Below the pieces are notes generated by a model, which saw only the letters and a program-made list of their open reading frames with translations, was not told the DNA's origin and ran no database searches. A stretch of DNA of 64,000 bases from Dyadobacter flavalbus (GTDB lineage: Bacteria; Bacteroidota; Bacteroidia; Cytophagales; Spirosomataceae): positions 124,001-188,000 of the forward strand of contig NZ_VBSN01000027.1 in assembly GCF_006149045.1 (NCBI RefSeq). Reading direction: 5' to 3'. Position numbers and translations under genes: made by a program. Positions 24,831 to 32,857 of this stretch are shown in pieces (the first letter of the stretch is position 1; each line of letters begins with the position of its first letter).

Positions 24831-24972
24831 GCTGTTAGGTATTAGCAACTGGCTTTTAGCTGACGGCAACCGGAAAGATGCACGAATAGCAGTTTTCTGA
24901 ATTTCTATAAAATAGCTTCAAGCAAATTCCCAATGGCTAATAGCCAACAGCCAATAGCTAGTTAATAGCCAA
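24831..24972. repeat. Paired TAGC-rich intergenic repeats
   Basis: Right after the M1 stop, a run built of GGCTGTTAGGTATTAGCAAC and CTGGCTTTTAGCTGAC units appears at 24831-24868, and the same kind of unit in opposite orientation (GGCTAATAGCCAACAGCC and following) at 24931-24970. Related units occur after the stop codons at 29824 and 63934. The two arms could form a long imperfect cruciform. They do not encode protein. Confidence 0.6.
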
Positions 24973-24980
24973 TCCAATAT

Positions 24981-25017
24981 AAAAGCCTTTCAGCAGGATC
25001 TCCGCTGAAAGGCTTTT
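24981..25017. terminator. Bidirectional terminator between M1 and KAS III genes
   Basis: A 14-bp perfect stem (AAAAGCCTTTCAGC with GCTGAAAGGCTTTT) and a 9-base loop, with A and T runs on the respective sides, serves both convergent genes. Confidence 0.93.
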
Positions 25018-25048
25018 GTGTTTATAACCGTTTGAAAACGGATCCTTG

Positions 25049-25993
25049 CTATACGGTAATCAGCATGGCGCCGTAAGAATAACCGCCGCCAAAAACGGTA
25101 ATGACAATATTTTCTCCTTTTTTAAACTTGTCCTTATTTTCAGAAAGTGCAATGGCGCAGCCTGCACAGCCCGTATTTCCAAGATATTGAATATTTGAAA
25201 TCAGTTTCTCCGCCGGAATTCCAAGCGTATTGATCACATTCAGACTGATGCGGTGATTGGCCTGATGCGGAATAAGATAATCAAGGTCATCAATGGTAAG
25301 GCCGCACGCCTGCAAAACCTGCTGACTGACTTTCGGCATATAAATACACGCATTCTGGAATACATCGCGGCCGAAAGGCATTACAACACCGCGCTCGTTC
25401 GGGCGCAGTACGACGGCTTCTATCGCTTTTCCGCTTGTTGCCGCGCCGCCGGTAATCAGCTTTTTGATCTGCATATCCGAGTCAGTCTGGCGTTCTTTTG
25501 AGATCAGAATCGCAGAAGCGCCGTCGCCCCATAAATGTCCGGAAACGGTATCCATTTCGTTGTAATAAGCCGTGTTATGATCCGATACGACCACAATGGC
25601 TTTGGATGCCTTGCCCAGTGCAAAATAACCTTCCACAATTTCAATGGCATTCAGCAGCGAAGAACAGGCGGATGAAATACTCACAACCGGAATATCCGGA
25701 ATCTGAAGATGATGCTGAACGGCATGGGCTAACGTAACAATGGTATCATAAGGCGTGTAAGTTGCCCCGACAATAAGATCAATTTCATTTTTACTGTAAG
25801 GAATGCTTTCAAGCAGGGACTCAACGGCCTTGATCGCCATTGTGGTTGTATTTTCATCCTTGGAAGCTTTACGTCTTTCCGAAATTCCCGTGCGTTCTAC
25901 AATCCACTCGTGAGACAGATTGTTAATGTTTGTAAAATATTCATTACCAATTACTTCGCTTGGCAAATAATGACTGACTGTATTAATATACAT
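25049..25993 (-). CDS. 3-oxoacyl-ACP synthase III family protein (FabH-like, divergent)
   Basis: A 314-residue condensing enzyme. The catalytic triad is intact: Cys110 in SSACSSLLNA, His243 in PHQAN and Asn273 in GNT. The fold markers (WIVERTGISERR near 30-41, FGGGYSYG at the end) are those of KAS III. Two motifs are unusual: the nucleophile elbow reads ACSSLLN rather than the common AACSGF, and the motif after the catalytic asparagine is GNTGCAGCAIAL instead of GNTSAASIPIAL. This suggests a specialised paralogue with a different acyl primer, for example in pigment or other secondary lipid synthesis, rather than the housekeeping FabH. It stands alone in its transcript. Confidence 0.88.
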   Translation of the reverse strand: MYINTVSHYLPSEVIGNEYFTNINNLSHEWIVERTGISERRKASKDENTTTMAIKAVESLLESIPYSKNEIDLIVGATYTPYDTIVTLAHAVQHHLQIPDIPVVSISSACSSLLNAIEIVEGYFALGKASKAIVVVSDHNTAYYNEMDTVSGHLWGDGASAILISKERQTDSDMQIKKLITGGAATSGKAIEAVVLRPNERGVVMPFGRDVFQNACIYMPKVSQQVLQACGLTIDDLDYLIPHQANHRISLNVINTLGIPAEKLISNIQYLGNTGCAGCAIALSENKDKFKKGENIVITVFGGGYSYGAMLITV

Positions 25994-26114
25994 GATTGAG
26001 AAGTTGACTTCGCAAGCTACGATTCTATTTGATTCCGAAAGTTAAATATTTCATAGAAATCGTAGCACTTAATATTTGAACAATTCAATAATAAGTTTTA
26101 TAAATTATAATCTT

Positions 26115-27251
26115 TTATGATCCACCTGAATGTTCCAGGATTGTTTTGTAAAATGATAAAAGAATGGCTTCTTCCTGTTTCCAGTTGTAATGAATTTCGG
26201 CTGCCTTCCGTCCGTTCCTGCCCATTACAGCACCTTTTTCGGGATTTTGAATCAGCCATAGCAGTTTCTGGTACAATATACCGGCATCATATGGAGAAAT
26301 ACAAAACCCGCATTCCGATTGTTCCACAACATGCCTGTAAAGCAGAAAATCCGATGCAATAACGGGCAGTTTCAAAGCCATGTAATCGAACAATTTGGTT
26401 GTGTAGGAATCGGGGTAATCTGCAACCGGTTTGAGCAGTGCAATGCCGGCAACCGCATTTTTTGCATAGGAAAGCAGCCTTTTCTGGTCTGTATACCCGT
26501 AAAATATCAGATTCGGACGAATTTCGGCATAACCCGGCAAACTTGCTGCTTCGCCCGGCTGAAAACGAACGGGCCCGAACAAGTGCATTCTGAAATCCGG
26601 ATACCGGGTTTTCAACTTTGACAATGCCGTAACCAGAACATCAAAGCACCTTTCCATGGAAATGACGCCTGCATAGAAAAATTCCGGTTTTTCATTTACC
26701 GGAAATTCCCGGGCACCATATTCGTCCATAAACGGAATGGAAGCATAATTATGGATAACGGCATACGGCAATGCAAGATTTTCATACTCTTGAAGGTAAG
26801 CATCTTCCGTAAAAACGCAGAAAAAGCTTTTTCGGGCAAGATGATCAAAAAGCCTGAAAATGGCGCGGAACACTAAACCGTTATTAAACTGCTTGATGCT
26901 GAATTTTTTATAAAGGTTTTCCTGCACTTCATAAATAATCTTTGCTCCAAGCCATTTGAAAAGAAAAGCTGCGGGAATCAGTTCAGGGACAAAAATATGC
27001 ACCAGATCCGGCCGGATACGCAGGCATTTCCACAGCATAACCGGATGACAAAACAGAAGTCTGGACAGTAATTGCCGGAAATAAGGAAGGTTAATGAATG
27101 CAATATTGCTTTTCTGCTGATTGGAGCGTGCATTGGGCAACGCACAAAACACTTCATGATGTATGGCCAGTGAAGGCGCAATTTTGTACAAAATGCGCGG
27201 GTCTGTTGCCGGATGTACAACGCTCAAAAGCAAAATCCGCTGTCTGTTCAT
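26115..27251 (-). CDS. Glycosyltransferase family 4 protein
   Basis: A 378-residue GT-B fold glycosyltransferase. The C-terminal half shows FYAGVISMERCFDVLV, then LFDYMALKLPVIAS followed by VEQSECGFCI, which correspond to the nucleotide-sugar binding region with the EX7E-like element of family GT4. The N-terminal acceptor domain begins ILLLSVVHPATDPRILYK, typical of exopolysaccharide transferases. Donor and acceptor cannot be read. The ATG overlaps the deoC-like stop codon by four bases (27248-27251, ATGA), so the two are translationally coupled. Confidence 0.88.
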   Translation of the reverse strand: MNRQRILLLSVVHPATDPRILYKIAPSLAIHHEVFCALPNARSNQQKSNIAFINLPYFRQLLSRLLFCHPVMLWKCLRIRPDLVHIFVPELIPAAFLFKWLGAKIIYEVQENLYKKFSIKQFNNGLVFRAIFRLFDHLARKSFFCVFTEDAYLQEYENLALPYAVIHNYASIPFMDEYGAREFPVNEKPEFFYAGVISMERCFDVLVTALSKLKTRYPDFRMHLFGPVRFQPGEAASLPGYAEIRPNLIFYGYTDQKRLLSYAKNAVAGIALLKPVADYPDSYTTKLFDYMALKLPVIASDFLLYRHVVEQSECGFCISPYDAGILYQKLLWLIQNPEKGAVMGRNGRKAAEIHYNWKQEEAILLSFYKTILEHSGGS

Positions 27252-27907
27252 AGTCCGGAAACAATCGAAATTCCGCTTGCAGTTCCGATGCGCGATGCGC
27301 CGGCTTCTACCAGTGCACTGGCCTGTGCAGGTGTAAAAATCGCTCCGGCTGCCTTTATACGGACATGCGGCGGCAATATCGTTTTCAGCTTGCGAACGGT
27401 CTCTTCATCTGAGTAATTTTCTGCAGATCCGGTAGCAGTCACGATAAAATCAGCTCCAGACTCGGCGCAGATTTCAGCAGCTGTGTACAATTCAAAAGAA
27501 TCGAGAAAAGCCGTTTCCACGATGACTTTGAGCAAGGCATTTTTTTCATGCGCCAGTTCGGAAAGGGTTCTTAATTCTTCACGCACGCTCAGATAAGCCA
27601 TGGATTTGAAACGGGAAAGGTTCATGACCACATCCAGTTCCGTGGCTCCGTTCTGCAGCGCGTCACTCGCTTCAGATACTTTTGACCTGGTTGTCGAATA
27701 GCCGAAAGGAAAACCGATTACCGTAGCAATTTCAATTTTTACCGGACAGAATTCCAGCATTTCGACAGCATAGGTTACATAAGACGGCGCCACACAAATG
27801 GCTTTGAACTGATGAATCCAGGCTTCTTCACAAATTTTGCGGATATCCGTTTCGCTTGCCGTCGGGCCAAGCAGTGTGTGATCTATAAAATCAGAAATAG
27901 GGATCAT
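27248..27907 (-). CDS. Deoxyribose-phosphate aldolase homologue lacking the Schiff-base lysine
   Basis: A 219-residue protein with the DeoC TIM-barrel throughout: IDHTLLGPTA at 8-17, VIGFPFGYSTT at 63-73, ELDVVMN at 90-96 (Asp92), LKVIVET at 126-132, IKAAGAI at 184-190 (Lys185), RIGTASG at 206-212. DeoC cleaves deoxyribose 5-phosphate through a Schiff base on a lysine in the motif F-V-K-T-S-T-G. Here that segment reads FIVTATGS, with Val156 in the lysine position. If the reading is correct the classical aldolase reaction should be impaired or lost. The ATG at 27907 matches the DeoC N-terminus; the frame extends 57 codons further upstream but into unrelated sequence overlapping the DUF5606 gene. 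It is coupled to the downstream glycosyltransferase. Confidence 0.85.
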   Translation of the reverse strand: MIPISDFIDHTLLGPTASETDIRKICEEAWIHQFKAICVAPSYVTYAVEMLEFCPVKIEIATVIGFPFGYSTTRSKVSEASDALQNGATELDVVMNLSRFKSMAYLSVREELRTLSELAHEKNALLKVIVETAFLDSFELYTAAEICAESGADFIVTATGSAENYSDEETVRKLKTILPPHVRIKAAGAIFTPAQASALVEAGASRIGTASGISIVSGL

Positions 27908-27989
27908 GATTGTTTTTGCCGGATCTTTTGAAAAGTAAAAACCCCGCCGGTACGACAGGGTTCTATTGCAATTCGTTTGTAATCCTGAA

Positions 27990-28499
27990 TTAAGCCTCGT
28001 TTTCTTCTTCCTTAACCGGTTCTGCGGCAGCCTCCGCAGCTGGCTCTGCTGCTGCTTCTTCGGTCTGCTGTACGGCAAAAAGTTCAGGCGTATATTTTGA
28101 CAATAAATTATACCAGCTTATGATTTTTTTAATGTCGGAAACATAAACTTTGGATCTGTCGAATTCGGGAAGAACCTCATTCAGAAACTCGACCAGTTCT
28201 TTGTCGGAAGATGTTTTTACCGGCAAGGCAATTTCTTCTCCGTGTACTTCCCGGATTTTAAGAAAAACATCAGCCAAAGCAACGGATTCTTCTTCGCCAT
28301 CTGTAAAAATCGAAACATCTTTTAACACCGAGACGCGAGCTGTCGGTCCGATCAGTGTTTTTTCACGTTTTTCATCCAGGCTTTCAACGATAACGCCTGC
28401 ACGGCTTGGCTTCAGAATCCGGAACAAACCGCTTTTCCCTGAAACATTGGCAATTTCCTTCAACAAATCCATTCCGGTTGATTCTGCTTTTTCACTCAT
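27990..28499 (-). CDS. DUF5606 domain protein
   Basis: A 169-residue Bacteroidota protein of the DUF5606 family. The conserved start LLKEIANVSGKSGLFRILKP (11-30) and the GVIVESLDEKREKTLIG segment resemble a small beta-barrel, and the middle contains SDIKKIISWYNLL. The last 30 residues are a low-complexity alanine/glutamate tail. The function is unknown. It lies 99 bases downstream of engB and 82 bases upstream of the deoC-like gene on the same strand, so the four genes engB to glycosyltransferase may form one transcript. Confidence 0.85.
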   Translation of the reverse strand: MSEKAESTGMDLLKEIANVSGKSGLFRILKPSRAGVIVESLDEKREKTLIGPTARVSVLKDVSIFTDGEEESVALADVFLKIREVHGEEIALPVKTSSDKELVEFLNEVLPEFDRSKVYVSDIKKIISWYNLLSKYTPELFAVQQTEEAAAEPAAEAAAEPVKEEENEA

Positions 28500-28598
28500 C
28501 CTTTCTTAACTATTAGATATATCTTGATTTTGTGTCGAATGCTATGACTAAATTTTGCGCAAAATAACAGAAAGATTGGCCGTTAAACAACCTTGCGG

Positions 28599-29207
28599 CT
28601 ACTTTGTATTCTGAAACGACTGGTTATAAGTTTCTATTGTTTCCAGAATCGGGTCTCTTCCTTCATTTTTTTCTGCCGAAGAAATGAACATCGGCGGAAT
28701 TTCTTCCCATATTTCTTCCAGTTTCTGCCGGTATGCCTCCACATTGCTCGCAACCTGCCCGGATTTGAGCTTGTCCGCTTTGGTAAAAATAATATGGAAC
28801 GGAATGCCGGCTTCGCCCAGATTCGCCATAAAATCAAGGTCTACGGCCAATGCGCTGTGGCGGATATCAATCAGTACAAAGGTGCAGATCAGGTTTTCAC
28901 GGTTATAAAGATAATCTCCGATCATTTTTTCCCATTTCTCGCGCTCCACTTTGCTGACCTTGGCATAACCATAACCCGGCAAATCGACGAGGTACCACGA
29001 ATTATTGATCAGAAAATGATTGATAAGCTGTGTTTTTCCGGGCTGCTGCGAAGTTTTGGCCAGCGACTTCTTTTCCACAAGCATATTGATGAGCGACGAT
29101 TTGCCCACATTGGATCTTCCGATAAAAGCATACTCGGGCAAATCAGGCGAAGGGCATTTCTGATAATCCGAATTGCTCATAACATATCTGGCATCCTGAA
29201 CTTTCAT
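28599..29207 (-). CDS. engB: Ribosome biogenesis GTPase EngB (YihA/YsxC)
   Basis: A 202-residue small GTPase required for assembly of the large ribosomal subunit. G1 is GRSNVGKSS at 30-38, G3 lies in VDLPGYGYAKV, and G4 is TKADK. The SKVEREKW element and the lack of a KH domain distinguish it from Era and Der. Length is typical. It begins the likely transcript that continues with DUF5606. Confidence 0.95.
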   Translation of the reverse strand: MKVQDARYVMSNSDYQKCPSPDLPEYAFIGRSNVGKSSLINMLVEKKSLAKTSQQPGKTQLINHFLINNSWYLVDLPGYGYAKVSKVEREKWEKMIGDYLYNRENLICTFVLIDIRHSALAVDLDFMANLGEAGIPFHIIFTKADKLKSGQVASNVEAYRQKLEEIWEEIPPMFISSAEKNEGRDPILETIETYNQSFQNTK

Positions 29208-29289
29208 AAGATTTTAACGTTATTGAGACTGTAAAGTTACTTTTTAAAAAATGTTTTACCGCAATATGTAAACAAGCGGATTCCAAGGC

Positions 29290-29321
29290 TTTGGATAAAA
29301 TAAAACAAAAGGGTATTTTCG
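29290..29321 (+). promoter_or_regulatory. Bacteroidota-type promoter of the thioredoxin gene
   Basis: TTTG (29290-29293), a 20-base spacer, and TATTTTCG (29314-29321), one mismatch from TANNTTTG. The spacing is as expected and leaves a short leader before the ATG at 29360. Confidence 0.6.
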
Positions 29322-29359
29322 TTATTGACTAATCAGAACCGAATCAAACCAGATAAACT

Positions 29360-29824
29360 ATGCAAGGGTTAAAAAAAACAGCTTTTCTTCTAATGTGTCT
29401 TGCCCTGACTTTTTCAGCTGTTAAGGCGGATGATAAAAACAGTAAAAACAAGGCGGAGGAAAAAGGAATCCAGTTTACAGAAGCAACGTGGGCATCCATT
29501 CTGAAAAGAGCCAAACAGGAGAAAAAAGTAATATTTTTTGATGCGTACACAACCTGGTGCGGACCTTGTAAATTACTTCAGAAAAATGTTTTTACCCGTC
29601 CTGATGTCGCAGAGGTTTTTAACAAGAATTTTATCAACGTAAAGTTTGATATGGAAAGCGGGGAAGGTCCGGCGCTTGCCAATAAATATCCGCTGGAAGG
29701 TTACCCGACATTGTTCTTTATTGATCCGGACGGCAAGATCGTAAAACAGGTTATCGGTTATCAGAAGCCGGAAACGCTGATCAAAATTGCAAAGTCCATC
29801 AAAAAAGTACCGGGAGCGGTTTAA
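29360..29824 (+). CDS. Periplasmic thioredoxin-family protein
   Basis: A 154-residue protein with a signal peptide (hydrophobic segment 8-20) and a thioredoxin fold. The active site is WCGPCK with Cys67 and Cys70, and the cis-proline loop is GYPTLFFID. The FDAYTTWCGPC context and a helix starting VFTRPDVAEVF place it with DUF255/thioredoxin_7-like exported disulfide reductases in Bacteroidota. It probably reduces periplasmic cysteines. It has its own promoter and a terminator shared with gmd. Confidence 0.9.
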   Translation: MQGLKKTAFLLMCLALTFSAVKADDKNSKNKAEEKGIQFTEATWASILKRAKQEKKVIFFDAYTTWCGPCKLLQKNVFTRPDVAEVFNKNFINVKFDMESGEGPALANKYPLEGYPTLFFIDPDGKIVKQVIGYQKPETLIKIAKSIKKVPGAV

Positions 29825-29826
29825 TG

Positions 29827-29858
29827 AAAAGCTGTTGGCAGATAGCTGTTAGCTTTTA
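29827..29858 (+). repeat. TAGC-rich repeat unit after the thioredoxin gene
   Basis: The bases just after the stop read GCTGTTGGCAGATAGCTGTT and continue AGCTTTTA, the same unit type as at 24831 and 63950. It begins within ten bases of the stop codon. Confidence 0.5.
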
Positions 29859-29903
29859 ATTGAATTGATGATCTTTATTGATTGTAATACCAGATTCTTA
29901 AAT

Positions 29904-29939
29904 GAAAATGCCCTGAATTTTAATGTTCAGGGCACTTTC
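29904..29939. terminator. Bidirectional terminator between the thioredoxin gene and gmd
   Basis: GAAAATGCCCTGAA (29904-29917) pairs with TTCAGGGCACTTTC (29926-29939) with one mismatch and an 8-base loop, between convergent genes. Confidence 0.8.
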
Positions 29940-29963
29940 ATTTATAAGCGTACAATTTAATAT

Positions 29964-31076
29964 TTACTCGAAATAGTTTGGAACACGGTGGCCGCTGCTT
30001 TCCAGAAGCCGGTCTTTTTTGAACAGCATAACGTCCGCTGCCACCATATCGTTAACTAGTGCTTTCAGGTCATATTTCGGTTTCCAGCCCAGTTTGGTCA
30101 TTGATTTTGTGGGATCGCCGATTAAAAGTTCCACTTCTGTCGGACGGAAATACCTCGGATCGACTGCAACGACTTCCCGGCCCGTTTCAATCTGGAAATC
30201 AGGATTGTTACAGCGTACAACTCTGGCCGTTTCGTTCACGCCTTCTCCGGTGAATTCCACTTCAATACTGACTTCCGCAAATGCCATTTTTACAAAATCC
30301 CGGATGCGGGTTGTGATGCCGGTTGCAATTACGAAGTCTTCGGGTTTTTCCTGCTGAAGAATAAGCCACATGGCTTCTACAAAATCCTTGGCATGTCCCC
30401 AGTCGCGCTGTGCGTCCAGATTTCCGAGATAAACTTTATCCTGAAGGCCCAATGCAATCCGGGCAACGGCGCGGGTAATTTTTCTGGTTACAAAGGTTTC
30501 GCCCCGCAACGGCGATTCGTGATTGAACAAAATCCCGTTTACCGCAAACATATCGTAAGCTTCGCGGTAATTTACCGTAATCCAGTAACCGTACAGTTTG
30601 GCAACGGCATAAGGTGAGCGCGGATAAAACGGCGTGCGTTCGGATTGCGGCACTTCCTGAACAAGTCCGTAAAGTTCCGATGTGGAAGCCTGATAAATGC
30701 GTGTTTTCTTGGTCAGTCCCAAAAGCCGGACCGCTTCCAGGATACGCAGCGTCCCGATTCCGTCCACGTTGGCTGTATATTCAGGTTCTTCAAAACTCAC
30801 CTGAACATGTGACATGGCACCCAAGTTGTAAATCTCGTCGGGCTGTACTTCCTGAACAATGCGTATAATATTGGTAGAATCGCTCAAATCACCGTAATGC
30901 AGATGAAAACGGACGTTCTTCTCATGCGGATCTTCGTAAATGTGATCAATGCGCTGCGTGTTGAACAATGAACTCCGGCGCTTGATACCGTGTACTTCGT
31001 ATCCTTTGTCCAGCAGAAGCTCTGCCAGATAAGAGCCGTCCTGTCCAGTAATACCGGTAATTAAGGCTTTTTTCAT
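29964..31076 (-). CDS. gmd: GDP-mannose 4,6-dehydratase
   Basis: A 370-residue extended SDR that converts GDP-mannose to GDP-4-keto-6-deoxymannose, the first step to GDP-fucose and other deoxysugars for surface glycans. It shows the NADP-binding [12 protein letters not shown] near the N-terminus, [13 protein letters not shown], the catalytic YxxxK in [15 protein letters not shown], and [16 protein letters not shown]. The product-specific partner (GDP-fucose synthase) is not adjacent. The ATG at 31076 is chosen over one three codons earlier because the Rossmann strand starts at once. Confidence 0.95.
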   Translation of the reverse strand: MKKALITGITGQDGSYLAELLLDKGYEVHGIKRRSSLFNTQRIDHIYEDPHEKNVRFHLHYGDLSDSTNIIRIVQEVQPDEIYNLGAMSHVQVSFEEPEYTANVDGIGTLRILEAVRLLGLTKKTRIYQASTSELYGLVQEVPQSERTPFYPRSPYAVAKLYGYWITVNYREAYDMFAVNGILFNHESPLRGETFVTRKITRAVARIALGLQDKVYLGNLDAQRDWGHAKDFVEAMWLILQQEKPEDFVIATGITTRIRDFVKMAFAEVSIEVEFTGEGVNETARVVRCNNPDFQIETGREVVAVDPRYFRPTEVELLIGDPTKSMTKLGWKPKYDLKALVNDMVAADVMLFKKDRLLESSGHRVPNYFE

Positions 31077-31150
31077 GATGATCAAAATGTATGTGTGGAT
31101 AAATAATATCCGGTTAATTGAGCGCGCAATTTAGTCAAGTGCCACATATA

Positions 31151-31720
31151 TCAGTTGTTTTCCAGCGATGTATTTAGCAGAAGGCTGCGTTTTATTTCTA
31201 CCCGGTCTGCAAGAATAACAGCAGAGGAATACTGTTCCCGTATAAGTTCGAGGTATTGTTCTGCATCGCTGCGGTACATGAAATCCCCGACCTTCACACG
31301 GTAAGTCGGCTGCGTATAGGTGACGTAAGGAAACATGTCGGGAAACGTCTGATAAATGTACGACTTGGCTTCATCCGCTTCCTGACGTACATTTCCTACA
31401 TATATCTGAATCCTGAAACCGTTGATATAACGAATCGACTTGTTCTGCTTTGCCAGTGTATCCAGTACGGTTTCCAGCTTTTTGTTTACATATAACGGTT
31501 TATCGGCATTGGCACCGGAAGCTGGTTTTGAAGGAAGCGGAGTCGCTGCATCCGGTTTCTTTTCCGTTACAGGTTCCGCCAGTTTCGGGCGAGGCCGAAC
31601 CGTCGCAAGATCTTCCCGGTATTCTGCAGAAGATGTACTGACAACCGTTTTTTTACTGCATCCTGAAAGAATGATAATTCCAGTAAGGAAAGTCCAGAAA
31701 AGTTTGTTTTTCAGCAACAT
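31151..31720 (-). CDS. SPOR-domain lipoprotein
   Basis: A 189-residue protein with a lipoprotein signal (lipobox ILSGC), a proline- and lysine-rich linker of about 60 residues, and a C-terminal SPOR-like domain (GFRIQIYVGNVRQEADEAKS, then YRVKVGDFMYRSDAEQYL). SPOR domains bind glycan strands lacking stem peptides at division sites. The start at 31720 gives a standard signal; the two methionines just upstream are alternatives. It precedes gmd by 74 bases on the same strand and is divergent from murB. Confidence 0.85.
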   Translation of the reverse strand: MLLKNKLFWTFLTGIIILSGCSKKTVVSTSSAEYREDLATVRPRPKLAEPVTEKKPDAATPLPSKPASGANADKPLYVNKKLETVLDTLAKQNKSIRYINGFRIQIYVGNVRQEADEAKSYIYQTFPDMFPYVTYTQPTYRVKVGDFMYRSDAEQYLELIREQYSSAVILADRVEIKRSLLLNTSLENN

Positions 31721-31802
31721 AACTATCATCATTACAAATGAGCTTGCAAACTTAGTTAAAAATGGATGAATCACCATACTGCGCAATTTTCAATGTAATA
31801 CC

Positions 31803-31810
31803 TAACTTTG
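31803..31810 (+). promoter_or_regulatory. -7 promoter box of murB
   Basis: TAACTTTG, an exact TANNTTTG match, lies 21 bases before the murB ATG in the divergent spacer. No clear -33 TTTG is seen. Confidence 0.4.
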
Positions 31811-31831
31811 CCCGACTTATTCGTATTTTCT

Positions 31832-32848
31832 ATGCAAATCCAGACCAACTTTTCACTTCGCCACTTTAATACTTTCGGGCTGGAATCAACCGCCCGGTAT
31901 TTTGCAGAAGTGAGGTCCGTTGATGAATTAACTCAAATCCTGCTGGATCCCGTATGGCAGCAGACGCCAAAATTTATCCTGGGCGGCGGAAGCAATGTGC
32001 TGTTCACAAAAGATATAGACGCGCTTGTCATTCATCCGGATATCAGGGGAATTGAAAAAATAAAGGAAGACGATGCAGATATTTGGCTGCGGCTGGGCAG
32101 TGGCGTAAACTGGCATGTTTTCGTTATGTACTGCGTTGAAAATAATTACGGCGGTGTTGAAAACCTTTCGCTCATTCCCGGCACTGTCGGCGCGGCCCCG
32201 ATGCAGAACATAGGTGCTTACGGCGTTGAAGTTAAAGATGTGATCGTTTCAGTTGAAGCGGTTGCTGTAAATGACGGCACATTAAGGATTTTTTCAAAAG
32301 AGGAATGCCGGTTTGGTTACCGGGAAAGTATTTTTAAAAAGGAACTGAAAGATCAGTACATTATTACAAACGTAACTTTTAAGCTCAGTAAAAATCCTGT
32401 TCTTAACATTGCATACGGGGATATTCAGAAAACATTGCAGGAGCTGAATGTAACCGAAGTAACCATAAAAGACGTAAGCAACGCCGTCATTCACATTCGC
32501 CGGAGCAAACTTCCCGATCCTGCGCAAATCGGGAATGCGGGCAGTTTTTTTAAAAATCCGGAAATTGCCGAAACGCAGTTTTCAATGCTCAAAAACCGTT
32601 ATCCCGAAATGCCGGGCTATGCTGTAAATGAAAGCAAAATAAAAGTTCCTGCAGGCTGGCTCATAGAAAAAGCAGGCTGGAAAGGTTACCGCGAAGGTTC
32701 CATCGGCGTACATGAAAGACAGGCTTTGGTGCTGGTCAATTACGGCGGCGGAAACGGAAACGAGATCAAGTTGCTTTCAGAAAAAATACAGGATTCCGTT
32801 GAGGAAAAGTTCGGAATCCGGCTGAGTGCCGAAGTAAATTTTGTTTAA
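31832..32848 (+). CDS. murB: UDP-N-acetylenolpyruvoylglucosamine reductase
   Basis: A 338-residue flavoenzyme that reduces UDP-GlcNAc-enolpyruvate to UDP-MurNAc in peptidoglycan synthesis. The FAD-binding LGGGSNVLFT, IPGTVGAAPMQNIGAYGVEV, GYRESIFK and the proton-donor motif AGSFFKNP are present, and the length and the extra loop are of the E. coli (type I) form. The ATG at 31832 begins the conserved NFSLRHFNTFG; a TTG at 31808 is in frame but unnecessary. The next gene begins nine bases after the stop. Confidence 0.95.
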   Translation: MQIQTNFSLRHFNTFGLESTARYFAEVRSVDELTQILLDPVWQQTPKFILGGGSNVLFTKDIDALVIHPDIRGIEKIKEDDADIWLRLGSGVNWHVFVMYCVENNYGGVENLSLIPGTVGAAPMQNIGAYGVEVKDVIVSVEAVAVNDGTLRIFSKEECRFGYRESIFKKELKDQYIITNVTFKLSKNPVLNIAYGDIQKTLQELNVTEVTIKDVSNAVIHIRRSKLPDPAQIGNAGSFFKNPEIAETQFSMLKNRYPEMPGYAVNESKIKVPAGWLIEKAGWKGYREGSIGVHERQALVLVNYGGGNGNEIKLLSEKIQDSVEEKFGIRLSAEVNFV

Positions 32849-32857
32849 ACAAACACC

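Noticed and set aside
24831-24972. CRISPR array
   Set aside because: Units are degenerate, not regularly spaced, in both orientations, and there are no cas genes.
27940-27963. Hairpin between the DUF5606 and deoC-like genes
   Set aside because: Only a 5-bp AACCC/GGGTT stem with a long loop; too weak to call a terminator or attenuator.
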